A stretch of 64,000 bases of DNA from Bacillota bacterium (GTDB lineage Bacteria; Bacillota; Clostridia; Christensenellales; SZUA-584), in assembly GCA_023391105.1 (NCBI GenBank), contig JAEWBO010000025.1:62001-126000 (forward strand), given 5' to 3'. Numbering within the stretch: the first letter of the stretch is position 1; each line of letters begins with the position of its first letter. Below, piece by piece: positions 17,155 to 26,573 of the stretch. The notes under the pieces are model-generated. The model saw only the letters and a program-made list of their open reading frames with translations, searched no databases and had not been told where the DNA came from. A program made the translations under genes and the position numbers.

Positions 17155-19065
17155 ATGAGAGACAAGAAGATCGACTGGCAAAAACACGCACGCAGAAGAC
17201 TTTTCGACAAACACGAATCAACGCATATGACGCGCCTTGATTGGCTCGTGATGATGGCTGTGACGCTGATTTATGCGGTGGTCGCGTTCATGAATCTGGG
17301 CGCTTCCGAAATACCCGAAACGTTTTACAACATGGACGGTGACGAGATTGTTGTTGAGTTCGAACAGCCTGAGGATATTTCGAGTATTCGTTATTTTACA
17401 TCACTTGGTACGGGGACGTTTTCGTTCTTTTATTCCGAAGACGGTGAGGGTTACAGCCCTGCGTTAACTGAGGTGACAGAGACGGATGAAGACGGCACAT
17501 CAACCGCTACGATGGAGCCGCTTGAGGTGGAGCATGAGACCACCGATATGTACGAGTGGCAGTTTTACGACACAAGCTTTACGGCTAGGTATGTGTCCAT
17601 CCATGTGAACGAGCCGGGTCTTCGCATGCTGGAGATGGGTTTTTGCGATGCGGACGGCAAACCTGTCGCCATCAAGTCGGTCAGAAATACGAATCCCGAA
17701 GCGGAGCGCGGCAACGATCCTGCCTTCATGTTCGACGAGCAGAGGTTTGTGCCGCAGCGCACATATTACATGACCGAAATGTACTTTGATGAGGTATATC
17801 ACGCGCGCACGGCATATGAAAACATCAATCATATCAAGCCGTACGAGATAACGCATCCGCCGCTTGGCAAGGTTATACTTGGCATCGGTATCCGGCTGTT
17901 TGGCATGAATCCGTTCGGCTGGCGCTGTATGGGCACGCTGTTCGGTGTGCTGATGCTCCCGCTGATGTACCTTTTTGGTAAACGGCTGTTCAAAAAGACG
18001 CTGTACGCGTTTATCCCGACTGCGCTGTTTGCTCTGGATTTTATGCACTACACGCAGACGCGCATCGCCACGATCGACAGCTACAGCGTATTCTTCATCA
18101 TGCTCATGTATTTCTTCATGTATCTTTACACCGAGACGAATTACAACCGGCAGCCGCTTAAAAAGTCGCTGCTGCCGCTTGCGCTGTGCGGCGTGGCCTT
18201 CGGCCTTGGCGCGGCCACAAAGTGGCTCTGTATATATGCGGGCGCAGGTCTTGCGGTGCTGCTGTTCATTCAGCTTTTCAAGCGTTATCGCGAATACCTT
18301 TACGCGCGTGAGGCGCTCGTAGACGAAAATGAGGAGGGCATGGACCCAAAACGGCGGGCTTTCCTGGAGTCTGTGAGCAATGCCTTTGTTAAAAAGACGT
18401 TTATCACGCTCCTGTGGTGCGTACTATTCTTCATCGTTGTGCCGCTGATCATTTACCTGCTTTCGTATATTCCTTATATGCTAGTGGAAGGTGAGGACGC
18501 CTACACGTTTGCGGATGTGCTGCACAATCAGGAATACATGTTTAATTACCACAGTGACTTGAATCCCGAATCACCGCACCCGTTCTCGTCCGACTGGTAT
18601 TCATGGCCGCTGAATATAAGGCCGGTGTTCTTCTTTCAGGGCAAGGGCTATACCGATGGCACCATGTCGTCCATGTCCACGATGGGCAATCCCGCGATTT
18701 GGTGGGGCGCGCTTGGTTCGATCATCGCACTGATCGTGATACGCATTCGCAAGGGACGCTTGGGGCGGCGTACGTTGTTTCTCACCATCGCGGCACTGTC
18801 GGAATACCTGCCGTGGGTCTTGATTTCCAGAGAAACGTACATCTATCACTATTTTGCGACGCTGCCGTTTTTAATACTGCTGATGACTGTGCTCGCAAAA
18901 TACCTGATCGAACGTACACGGCACGGCAAAAAGGCTGTGTTTATCTTCCTTGGTGTCTGTCTTGTGCTTTTCGTGATGTTCTATCCGGTGACGACGGGCA
19001 CCGTGGTGTCAAAGACATACTCAGACATCTTCTTGCGCTGGCTGCCGTCGTGGCCGTTCTATTGA
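17155..19065 (+). CDS. Phospholipid carrier-dependent protein O-mannosyltransferase-like protein (PMT/GT39) with extracytoplasmic insert
   Basis: 636 residues, multi-spanning. After the first membrane helix (about 25-45) comes a soluble insert of about 150 residues that reads like a beta-sandwich (discoidin/F5-8-type) segment. The PMT core follows: MYFDEVYHARTAYENI with the catalytic Asp-Glu pair, THPPLGKVILGIGI, then the C-terminal membrane part ending RWLPSWPFY. Such enzymes transfer mannose or another sugar from a polyprenyl phosphate carrier to a protein or glycan outside the membrane. It is co-directional with a GT-C gene before and a GtrA gene after. Confidence 0.82.
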   Translation: MRDKKIDWQKHARRRLFDKHESTHMTRLDWLVMMAVTLIYAVVAFMNLGASEIPETFYNMDGDEIVVEFEQPEDISSIRYFTSLGTGTFSFFYSEDGEGYSPALTEVTETDEDGTSTATMEPLEVEHETTDMYEWQFYDTSFTARYVSIHVNEPGLRMLEMGFCDADGKPVAIKSVRNTNPEAERGNDPAFMFDEQRFVPQRTYYMTEMYFDEVYHARTAYENINHIKPYEITHPPLGKVILGIGIRLFGMNPFGWRCMGTLFGVLMLPLMYLFGKRLFKKTLYAFIPTALFALDFMHYTQTRIATIDSYSVFFIMLMYFFMYLYTETNYNRQPLKKSLLPLALCGVAFGLGAATKWLCIYAGAGLAVLLFIQLFKRYREYLYAREALVDENEEGMDPKRRAFLESVSNAFVKKTFITLLWCVLFFIVVPLIIYLLSYIPYMLVEGEDAYTFADVLHNQEYMFNYHSDLNPESPHPFSSDWYSWPLNIRPVFFFQGKGYTDGTMSSMSTMGNPAIWWGALGSIIALIVIRIRKGRLGRRTLFLTIAALSEYLPWVLISRETYIYHYFATLPFLILLMTVLAKYLIERTRHGKKAVFIFLGVCLVLFVMFYPVTTGTVVSKTYSDIFLRWLPSWPFY

Positions 19066-19073
19066 GGAGATAA

Positions 19074-19559
19074 ATGGTGCTGAAAAAGCTTTTTCAAAAA
19101 AACAAGAAAGGCCTCGTGCACTTCTTCAAATTTCAAACAGTGGGCATTGTTAATTTCTTTGTGGATTACGGCGTCCTGTCGTTGCTGAACCTTGTTTTGG
19201 GATGGCCGCTGGTACTCAGCAATATCATTTCGTACACATGCGGCGTGATCAACAGCTTTGTCTTTAACCGGTTTTGGACGTTCAAAATGAAGCTTAAGTT
19301 CTTCGGCGTCTACAGCATCCGGCTGCCAAGACACACCATTCATCCGGTCTTTTTGTCCGCCGATTTCATGAAGTTCATCTTTGTCAATCTCGTATCGCTG
19401 GGCGTCAATACGCTCGCGGTCTATATACTCGGCGATCTGTACGGTCTGCCCAACATCATCGCGAAGCTCATCGCGACCGTCTTTTCATTTACTGTCAACT
19501 TTGCGGGTAACAAGCTGCTTGTCTTCAAAGACAAGCCAAGCGTGCCTGCACAGGAATAA
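19074..19559 (+). CDS. GtrA family membrane protein
   Basis: 161 residues with four hydrophobic helices; FKFQTVGIVNFFVDYGVLSLL near the N-terminus and a later VNFAGNKLLVFKD are typical of GtrA. These proteins are thought to flip or aid polyprenyl-phosphate-linked sugars across the membrane. A GGAG site lies before the ATG, eight bases after the PMT gene, and the protein would supply the lipid-linked donor for the two preceding glycosyltransferases. A basic loop of about 30 residues splits the helix pairs. Confidence 0.87.
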   Translation: MVLKKLFQKNKKGLVHFFKFQTVGIVNFFVDYGVLSLLNLVLGWPLVLSNIISYTCGVINSFVFNRFWTFKMKLKFFGVYSIRLPRHTIHPVFLSADFMKFIFVNLVSLGVNTLAVYILGDLYGLPNIIAKLIATVFSFTVNFAGNKLLVFKDKPSVPAQE

Positions 19560-19689
19560 AGGGAATACTGATTGACTTGTTGCGGTGCCTTGAATGCTGG
19601 TTTCGCGTTTTGGGGCTGAAACCACTAAAAGCGCTGTTGCTTTTCGTCTTTTCATCTGATCATTGTTTCCTGATTAAGTGAGGCAAGTT

Positions 19690-21207
19690 TTGCTGTCCAA
19701 AATTTCAAGCTTCGGGCTCTTAGGACTCATTGGTTTTCCTGTGGTCGTGGAGGCCGATATCTCTTCAGGGATGCCATCATACGAGACCGTGGGTCTGCCC
19801 GGTGCCGCCGTGCGCGAATCAAAGGAACGCGTCCGCGCTGCGCTCAAAAATTCGGGGTTTGGTTACCCGCAGCAGCGTATCACGATTAATCTCGCCCCTG
19901 CCGATTTAAAAAAACAGGGGCCGATTTATGATCTTGCGATTGCGCTGGGTTTGCTCTGCGCCAGCGGCCAGATACCACCGCCCGACGAAAAAAGCGTTTT
20001 CCTGGGTGAATTGTCTTTGGACGGCCAGCTGCGCGGCATCGCGGGTGCGCTGCCTATGGCGATATCCGCGCGTGAAGCGGGTTTTAAAAAGCTGTTTATT
20101 CCGCCCGAGAACGCGGGGGAGGTCGCTTATCTACAAGGGCTGCAGATTTATCCCGTAGAGACGCTCTCGCAGCTTGAGGCGCATCTTTGCGGTCGGGAGC
20201 TTATTACGCCTTGTCCCACGCTTGTCTATCAGCCCGACGCCGGAGAACTCTGCCAAAGCGACATGGCACATATACGCGGTCAGCAGCAGGCTCGCCGCGC
20301 ACTGGAGATCGCGGCAGCAGGCTCGCACAATTTGCTTTTCATCGGGCCGCCGGGATCGGGTAAAACCATGCTGGCGCGTGCCGTGCCGGGCATACTGCCG
20401 GATCTTTGCTTTGACGAAGCGCTGGAAATATCCAAGATTCAATCGGTCTGCGGCATCAATGCGGGCGGCATCGCCACCTCGCGGCCGTTTCGCAGCCCGC
20501 ACCATACGCTCTCGACCGCAGCGCTCACAGGCGGCGGTCATCACGTGATGCCGGGTGAAATCAGCCTCGCGCATGGCGGCGTGCTGTTTCTGGATGAGCT
20601 GGCGGAGTTTAAGCGAGAGGCGCTTGAGGCGCTGCGTCAGCCGCTGGAAGACAGGCAGATCAGCATAGCGCGTGCCAACGCAAAGGTCACATACCCCGCA
20701 AACGTGATGCTTATCGCGTCGATGAACCCGTGCCCGTGCGGCAACTACGGCAGCGACAAGCCGTGCCGCTGTTCGCCTCGCGAGATCAGGCAATATCTGT
20801 CCCGCATCAGCGGGCCGCTGCTGGATCGCATCGATATGCACGTGGGCATGGATGCGGTGACATACGGCGAGCTCACGGACGATAAACCGGGCGAGACCTC
20901 GCGGACGGTAAGGGCGCGCGTGAATGCTGCGCGGCAGATTCAGCACCTTCGCTACGCAGGCACCGGCGTATACGGCAACGCAGCGCTCTCGGGCGAACAA
21001 CTCGAGGCGAATTGCGCGCTCAGCGCGCCGTGCCGGAAGCTCATGGAGACGGCGTACAGCGCGTTTGGCCTTAGCCCGCGCGGACGCGCGCGCGTGCTCA
21101 AGGTGGCGCGCACCATTGCTGACCTTGCGGGTGCGGAGACGATCGGGGAAGGGCATCTGGCCGAGGCACTGCAATACCGCGCGCCTGATCAAAGATATTG
21201 GGGATAA
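19690..21207 (+). CDS. comM: YifB family Mg-chelatase-like AAA ATPase (ComM homologue)
   Basis: About 505 residues. An N-terminal Lon-substrate-like domain (residues 1-170, GLPGAAVRESKERVRAALKN) is followed by a ChlI-type AAA+ core with Walker A GPPGSGKTM, Walker B FLDELAEF, and a zinc-binding NPCPCGNYG...CRCSP. ComM homologues are helicases that aid branch migration during natural transformation. A TTG at 19690, six bases after AAGTGAGG, is the better start; a GTG at 19678 lies in the same frame but has no ribosome site. It precedes dprA, another transformation gene. Confidence 0.93.
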   Translation: MLSKISSFGLLGLIGFPVVVEADISSGMPSYETVGLPGAAVRESKERVRAALKNSGFGYPQQRITINLAPADLKKQGPIYDLAIALGLLCASGQIPPPDEKSVFLGELSLDGQLRGIAGALPMAISAREAGFKKLFIPPENAGEVAYLQGLQIYPVETLSQLEAHLCGRELITPCPTLVYQPDAGELCQSDMAHIRGQQQARRALEIAAAGSHNLLFIGPPGSGKTMLARAVPGILPDLCFDEALEISKIQSVCGINAGGIATSRPFRSPHHTLSTAALTGGGHHVMPGEISLAHGGVLFLDELAEFKREALEALRQPLEDRQISIARANAKVTYPANVMLIASMNPCPCGNYGSDKPCRCSPREIRQYLSRISGPLLDRIDMHVGMDAVTYGELTDDKPGETSRTVRARVNAARQIQHLRYAGTGVYGNAALSGEQLEANCALSAPCRKLMETAYSAFGLSPRGRARVLKVARTIADLAGAETIGEGHLAEALQYRAPDQRYWG

Positions 21208-21210
21208 ACG

Positions 21211-22287
21211 ATGAACGGGTATACCGAAGAGGAAAAGTTTTGGATATGGCTTGCGTCTCTGGGGCTTGGCGCCAAGTCGTTTTATCAGACACTGCGGCTT
21301 TTTGGCTCGGCGGCGGCATTTTTTGACGCCGTAAAAAGTGACTCGGGCGCGCTGCAAAGCCTGCCTGCCGAGACGCTGCATCTTGCGCGCGCCGCTTGCT
21401 CGGCTCAGCGCGTCGCTGAGGTTCTTTGCGAGCTTTCGTCGAATGATATTCTCGCGTTGACTCGGCTCAGCGAAAAATACCCCAAGCCGCTTGCATCAAT
21501 ACCATGGCCGCCGCCCGTGCTGTTCATAAAAGGTGAGATGGGCTGTTTGAATCACGCCCTTGGCATTGTGGGCACACGCCGCTGCACACGGCGCGGCTAT
21601 GAACATGCTCGCCGCATCGCGGGCGGGCTTGACGGCATGTGTGTGGTGTCGGGGCTTGCGCGCGGTATTGATACGGCTGCGCATTTGGGTGCGCTGGATG
21701 CAGGGCTTTCGACGATCGCGATATTGGGCTGCGGCGTAGATGTGGTCTATCCGCCTGAAAACGAAGAGATATACTATAGAATTATACAAAACGGCGCGGT
21801 GATATCCGAGCTCCCCGTTGGCGCTTTGCCGCACATGAGCAATTTTCCTGTGCGCAACCGCATCATCGCGGGGCTGTCACAAGGTCTGCTCGTTGTCGAG
21901 TCTGAGATGAAGGGCGGCACGGCCATCACGGCATCGCTTGCGGTGCAGTATGGCAAGGATATTTTCGCAATGCCGGGGCCGCCATTTATAAGCGTATCGG
22001 AGTTGCCGGACGCGCTGATTGCCGCAGGGGCGGTGCCTGTGCGCGATGCGGCGGACATCTTAGCATATTACGGACTGGGTAAGGCCGCGTCACACGAGGA
22101 ACAAGCGCAGCCCATGCTGGATTTCACACAGGCGCGCATCTATGAACTGTTGCATCATCAGGATCTGAGCGCGGAGGGCGTGGCGGCGCTCTCAGGCCTT
22201 TCGCCGGGCGAGGTGAACATATCGCTCACGATGATGGAATTATCCGGCTTGATCCGGCGTGTCGCGGGCGGAAAATATGGCGTTTAA
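21211..22287 (+). CDS. dprA: DNA-processing protein DprA
   Basis: 358 residues. It loads RecA on incoming single-stranded DNA. The Rossmann-like core has the key GTRRCTRRGYEHARRIAGG, SGLARGIDTAAHLGAL, and GGTAITASLAVQYGKDIFAMPGP segments; residues about 295-358 form the C-terminal winged helix (LSAEGVAALSGLSPGEVNISL). It follows comM with three bases between them. Confidence 0.95.
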   Translation: MNGYTEEEKFWIWLASLGLGAKSFYQTLRLFGSAAAFFDAVKSDSGALQSLPAETLHLARAACSAQRVAEVLCELSSNDILALTRLSEKYPKPLASIPWPPPVLFIKGEMGCLNHALGIVGTRRCTRRGYEHARRIAGGLDGMCVVSGLARGIDTAAHLGALDAGLSTIAILGCGVDVVYPPENEEIYYRIIQNGAVISELPVGALPHMSNFPVRNRIIAGLSQGLLVVESEMKGGTAITASLAVQYGKDIFAMPGPPFISVSELPDALIAAGAVPVRDAADILAYYGLGKAASHEEQAQPMLDFTQARIYELLHHQDLSAEGVAALSGLSPGEVNISLTMMELSGLIRRVAGGKYGV

Positions 22288-22435
22288 TTATGCTGATCCT
22301 TGTTTCAATCCATTCAATTGATAGGTTTGTCCGTCTTCGAAATATTCGAGCCGCCTTGTGCAAAATGCCTCCCTTCTTATTCATTAATATATAAGGGTTT
22401 CAGCATGGCATTCAGCCAAATAGAGGAAGTGATAC

Positions 22436-22464
22436 TTGCTTTTTTTGACGGGCGCATTTATAAT
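22436..22464 (+). promoter_or_regulatory. Possible topA promoter
   Basis: TTGCTT (22436-22441) and TATAAT (22459-22464) with a 17-base spacer. The 290-base gap between dprA and topA has no convincing gene; a 22405-start frame runs into topA and looks non-coding. Confidence 0.45.
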
Positions 22465-22580
22465 CTGCACTTAAAGGGCATAAAAGTGTTCAAAAGGCAC
22501 TTAAACGCATACAATAGCTTCAAGGTGAGCAAATATGAAGTGTCTGCCTCAAAGCTAAGTAAACGAGCATGGAGAATAAG

Positions 22581-24728
22581 ATGCAAAAGAGCACCGCGAA
22601 AAAAGCTACCAAAGCAAAGACAGCGGCAAAGAAAAAAAACTATGACCTCGTCATAGTGGAGTCTCCCGCAAAGGCAAAGACAATCAGCCAGTTCTTGGGG
22701 ACGGGATACAAGGTCCAGGCCAGCGGCGGCCATGTGAGGGATCTGCCTAAGAGTACGCTTGGTGTGGATGTGGAGAACGATTTTGAGCCCAAGTATATTC
22801 AGATACGGGGCAAGAAGGAAATTATATCAGCGATGAAATCGGGCGCATCAGGCGCACGCAACATATATCTTGCGACAGACCCTGACCGTGAAGGTGAAGC
22901 GATATCCTGGCATATTGCGGATATGCTGGGCGTGGATACAAATGAGGTCAGCCGCATTGAATTTAACGAGATCACCAAATCCGCGGTTACCAACGCGATA
23001 TCGCATCCAAGAAAAATTAATCTTGACCTCGTGGACGCGCAGCAGGCGCGCCGCGTGCTCGACAGGCTTGTGGGCTACAAATTAAGCCCGCTGCTTTGGC
23101 GCAAGGTGAAAAAGGGCCTCTCTGCCGGGCGCGTGCAGTCCGTCGCGGTGCGGATCATCTGTGATCGTGAGGATGAGATCACAGCGTTTGTGCCGGAGGA
23201 ATTCTGGACGATCACAGCGAGGCTTTCCGACAGCGGAAAAACAAACGAGTTTGAAGCCAAGTTCTATGGTCGTAACGGTGAGAAGCAAAAGCTTGTCAAC
23301 AAGGAAGACACCGATGCTGTGCTTGCCGATATAAAAGGTAAAGATTTCATCATCAGCAGCATAAAAAAGGGCACGAAGAATAAAAACGCACCCGCACCGT
23401 TTACGACCAGCTATTTGCAGCAAGCCGCTTCCAGCGCGCTCGGGTTTACAGCCAAGCGCACAATGCTGGTGGCTCAGCAGCTTTATGAAGGTGTGGAACT
23501 CGCAGGCGACGGCCCTGTGGGGCTTGTCACATATATACGTACCGACTCAACACGTGTTTCGGACGAAGCGCTCACCGCGGTGCGCGCGCATATCGAAGCC
23601 CAATACGGCAAGGATTATCTTCCCGAGAAGCCCAACTATTATAAGAAGTCTAAAAAAGCGCAGGATGCGCACGAGGCAATTCGCCCCTCGCATATGGAGC
23701 TTAATCCCGATGCACTTAAAAACACGCTTTCCAAGGATCAATACAGACTTTATAAGCTTATATACAACCGGTTCGTGGCGAGCCAAATGACGCCGTCTGT
23801 GTCGGAAACCATGCAGGTGACATTGGACGCGGGCGAATGCACGTTCAAAGCGAGCGGCTCACGCGTCATATTCAAGGGCTATACAGCAGCCTACAGCACC
23901 GAAGAGGACGAGACGAAGGATACGCTTCTTCCGCCATTGTCGGAAGGTGAAAACTGCCCGCTGCTTGGCATTACGCCTAAGCAGAACTTCACGCAGCCGC
24001 CCAGCCGCTATACCGAGGCGACGTTGGTCAGGGCGCTCGAAGAGAAGGGCATCGGCAGGCCGAGCACGTATGCGCCGATCATTTCAACGATTCAGGATCG
24101 CCATTATATCGAGAAAGACGGCAAGCAGCTTAAACCCACAGAGCTTGGCGTGATTGTCAACACCCTCATGAAGGATAACTTTTCGGATATCGTGGACGTT
24201 GAATTCACAGCGGATCTTGAAAACAAGCTGGACGATATTGAAAATGGCGGCAAGCAGTGGAAAAAGCTTCTGCGCGACTTTTATGAGCCTTTTGAACAGA
24301 CGATCGAAAAAGCGGACAAAAACGTGGAGCGCATTGAGCTGCCCGTTAAAGAATCTGACGTGGTCTGTGAAAAATGCGGCAAAATGATGGTTTATAAGGA
24401 CGGACGTTTTGGACAGTTTCTTGCGTGCCCCGGGTATCCGGAGTGCAAGAACACCAAGCCTGTCGTCAAATACATTGATACCCCCTGCCCCAAATGCGGC
24501 AAACGCATTGTTGAGAAACGTTCCGCCAAAACGAGAAAAACGTTCTATGGGTGTGAGGGATACCCTGAGTGTGATTTTGTATCATGGGATATGCCGATCG
24601 CGGACAAATGCGAGGCATGTGGGTCTATGATGGTACTGCGCAGGCTCTCGGGCGGCAGCAGCTATAAAAAGTGCTCGAATCCGGAATGCGTAAAGAACCA
24701 ACGCAAGAAGGCCGATGGCGCAGAATAA
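22581..24728 (+). CDS. topA: DNA topoisomerase I
   Basis: About 715 residues. It relaxes negative supercoils. The Toprim domain lies at residues 15-130 (IVESPAKAKTI, DPDREGEAISWH); the active-site Tyr is in VTYIRTDSTRVS. Three C-terminal zinc ribbons are seen, each with paired cysteines: CEKCGKMM, CPKCGKRI and CEACGSMM with matching CPGYPEC-type ends. The N-terminus has a Lys/Ala-rich tail before VIVESPAKAK. I start at 22581 because GGAG sits at a good distance; ATG 22569 would put that site inside the gene. trmFO begins 14 bases before the stop. Confidence 0.96.
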   Translation: MQKSTAKKATKAKTAAKKKNYDLVIVESPAKAKTISQFLGTGYKVQASGGHVRDLPKSTLGVDVENDFEPKYIQIRGKKEIISAMKSGASGARNIYLATDPDREGEAISWHIADMLGVDTNEVSRIEFNEITKSAVTNAISHPRKINLDLVDAQQARRVLDRLVGYKLSPLLWRKVKKGLSAGRVQSVAVRIICDREDEITAFVPEEFWTITARLSDSGKTNEFEAKFYGRNGEKQKLVNKEDTDAVLADIKGKDFIISSIKKGTKNKNAPAPFTTSYLQQAASSALGFTAKRTMLVAQQLYEGVELAGDGPVGLVTYIRTDSTRVSDEALTAVRAHIEAQYGKDYLPEKPNYYKKSKKAQDAHEAIRPSHMELNPDALKNTLSKDQYRLYKLIYNRFVASQMTPSVSETMQVTLDAGECTFKASGSRVIFKGYTAAYSTEEDETKDTLLPPLSEGENCPLLGITPKQNFTQPPSRYTEATLVRALEEKGIGRPSTYAPIISTIQDRHYIEKDGKQLKPTELGVIVNTLMKDNFSDIVDVEFTADLENKLDDIENGGKQWKKLLRDFYEPFEQTIEKADKNVERIELPVKESDVVCEKCGKMMVYKDGRFGQFLACPGYPECKNTKPVVKYIDTPCPKCGKRIVEKRSAKTRKTFYGCEGYPECDFVSWDMPIADKCEACGSMMVLRRLSGGSSYKKCSNPECVKNQRKKADGAE

Positions 24729-26022
24729 AGCCATCGTAATCGGCGCGGGGCTTGCAGGATGTGAGGCGGCGTATCAAATGGCCCGGCGCGGAATCAAGGT
24801 GACACTGGTCGAGCAAAAACCGAATAAGCTTTCCCCGGCTCATAAGTCGGGTTTGTTTGCGGAACTTGTCTGCTCCAACTCGCTCCGGGCGGCAGGCCTT
24901 TATAACGCAGTCGGTCTGCTTAAGCAGGAGATGCGTGAGCTCGATTCGCTGATCATGCGGGCAGCGGATGCGACGAGCGTGCCTGCGGGTGGGGCGCTGG
25001 CGGTCAACAGAAGCCTGTTTGCCGCACGTGTGACACGCGAGATCATTGAGCATAAGAATATCGAAGTAAAACGCGAGGAAGCGCTGTGCCTGCCCGAAAA
25101 GGACATTGTGATCGCGGCGCCGGGGCCGCTCGTAGAGGGGCCTCTTGCCAAGGATATAGAAGAAGCCGTGGGTGAAGGCATGCTGTCGTTCTTTGACGCG
25201 GCGGCGCCTATCGTGATGGGAAAAACCATCGACATGACCAAGGCCTTCTATGGTTCGCGGTATGACAAGGGCGGCGACGATTATATCAACTGCCCGATGG
25301 ATGAGGCGCAGTACCGTGCGTTCTATGAAGCACTCACCGCGGCAGAAACCGTAGAACTGCACGGCTTTGAGAAGGGCAAGGTGTTCGAAGGGTGCATGCC
25401 TGTGGAGACGATGGCTGGCAGAGGCTTTCAGACGCTGCTATTCGGCCCTTTAAAGCCTGTGGGATTAAGACCGCCGGGCGCTGACAGAAATCCTTATGCG
25501 GTGGTGCAGCTGCGCAGAGAAGATAAAGATGGGCGCATGTACAATCTTGTCGGATTCCAGACGCACTTAAAGTTTGGTGAGCAGCAGCGCGTATTCCGTA
25601 TGATACCCGGGCTGGAAGAAGCAGAATTTGTGCGCTTCGGCGTGATGCACAGGAATACGTTCCTTGCCAGCCCCGGCTTGCTGAATGTAAACTACGAGCT
25701 TAAAAAACGCCCCGGGCTTTTCTTTGCAGGGCAGATTACAGGCGTGGAGGGTTACGTAGAAAGTGCGTCGAGCGGTCTGCTTGCTGGGCTCTTCGCCGCA
25801 AGTGATATACTGGGGCAACCACGCCCCGTTTTCAGCCGAAACACGGCGTGCGGTGCGCTCGCAGATTATATCGCGAACTACCAAGGGGCGGATTTTCAGC
25901 CAATGAACGTCACATTCGGCATTATGAATACAATTGATTCACGGACAAAAGGCAAGGAAAGAAAAAGGGAGATTTCGGAGCGGGCGCTGGAGGAAATACA
26001 GCGCATTGCACAAAGCCTTTAA
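24715..26022 (+). CDS. trmFO: Methylenetetrahydrofolate-tRNA-(uracil-5-)-methyltransferase TrmFO
   Basis: 435 residues. This FAD enzyme makes 5-methyluridine at position 54 of tRNA with methylene-THF as carbon donor. FAD-binding GAGLAGCEAAYQMARRGIKVTLVE is at the N-terminus; CSNSLRA, a Cys of the catalytic pair in FEGCMPVE, GVEGYVESASSGLLAG and PMNVTFGIM are characteristic. It overlaps topA by 14 bases. In many Firmicutes a xerC recombinase gene follows, but here hslV follows directly. Confidence 0.96.
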   Translation: MAQNKAIVIGAGLAGCEAAYQMARRGIKVTLVEQKPNKLSPAHKSGLFAELVCSNSLRAAGLYNAVGLLKQEMRELDSLIMRAADATSVPAGGALAVNRSLFAARVTREIIEHKNIEVKREEALCLPEKDIVIAAPGPLVEGPLAKDIEEAVGEGMLSFFDAAAPIVMGKTIDMTKAFYGSRYDKGGDDYINCPMDEAQYRAFYEALTAAETVELHGFEKGKVFEGCMPVETMAGRGFQTLLFGPLKPVGLRPPGADRNPYAVVQLRREDKDGRMYNLVGFQTHLKFGEQQRVFRMIPGLEEAEFVRFGVMHRNTFLASPGLLNVNYELKKRPGLFFAGQITGVEGYVESASSGLLAGLFAASDILGQPRPVFSRNTACGALADYIANYQGADFQPMNVTFGIMNTIDSRTKGKERKREISERALEEIQRIAQSL

Positions 26023-26040
26023 GGCAAAAGGAGTAGGGCC

Positions 26041-26571
26041 ATGATGGAAGGAACAACGATCGTCGCCGTACGGCGTAACGGAAAATGCGCGGTGGCAGGT
26101 GACGGCCAGGTCACATTTGGACAAAACACGATCATGAAGCACAACGCCAAAAAGGTGAGACGGCTATACAACGATAAGGTCGTTGTCGGCTTTGCGGGAT
26201 CTGTGGCGGACGCGTTTACACTTTCCGAAAGGTTTGAAGCCAAACTGGAGCAGTACAGCGGCAGCTTGCAGCGTGCCGCAGTGGAGCTCGCTCAGGAATG
26301 GCGCGGCGACAAGATTCTGCGTAAGCTGGAGGCCATGCTGATTGCGGCGGATAAGGATGAACTGCTTGTGGTATCCGGCGGCGGCGAGGTGATCATGCCG
26401 GACGACGATATCGCGGCCATCGGCTCGGGCGGCAGCTACGCGCTCGCCGCAGCCAAGGCGCTTAAGGAAAACACGGAACTCTCTGCGATGGAGATTGCCC
26501 AAAAGGCGATCGGAATCGCCGGACAGATCTGCATATTCACCAACGACCATATCACGGTGGAGGAGGTATAG
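26041..26571 (+). CDS. hslV: ATP-dependent protease proteolytic subunit HslV (ClpQ)
   Basis: 176 residues. It is an N-terminal nucleophile threonine protease that forms a double hexamer capped by HslU. The start reads MMEGTTIVAVRRNGKCAVAGDGQVT; the first Thr of TTIVAVR is the expected catalytic residue, so four residues would have to be removed. GFAGSVADAFTL and IGSGGSYALAAAKAL are as in the family. AAAGGAG lies upstream. hslU begins two bases after the stop. Confidence 0.97.
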   Translation: MMEGTTIVAVRRNGKCAVAGDGQVTFGQNTIMKHNAKKVRRLYNDKVVVGFAGSVADAFTLSERFEAKLEQYSGSLQRAAVELAQEWRGDKILRKLEAMLIAADKDELLVVSGGGEVIMPDDDIAAIGSGGSYALAAAKALKENTELSAMEIAQKAIGIAGQICIFTNDHITVEEV

Positions 26572-26573
26572 CC

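Noticed and set aside
19560..19689. Gap between gtrA and comM as a possible RNA or operator
   Set aside because: No stable hairpin with T tract, no repeat and no frame were found; it probably holds only the comM promoter region.
22300..22656. 119-codon frame before and into topA
   Set aside because: It overlaps the real topA start in another frame, reads as low-complexity basic residues at its end, and has no ribosome site.
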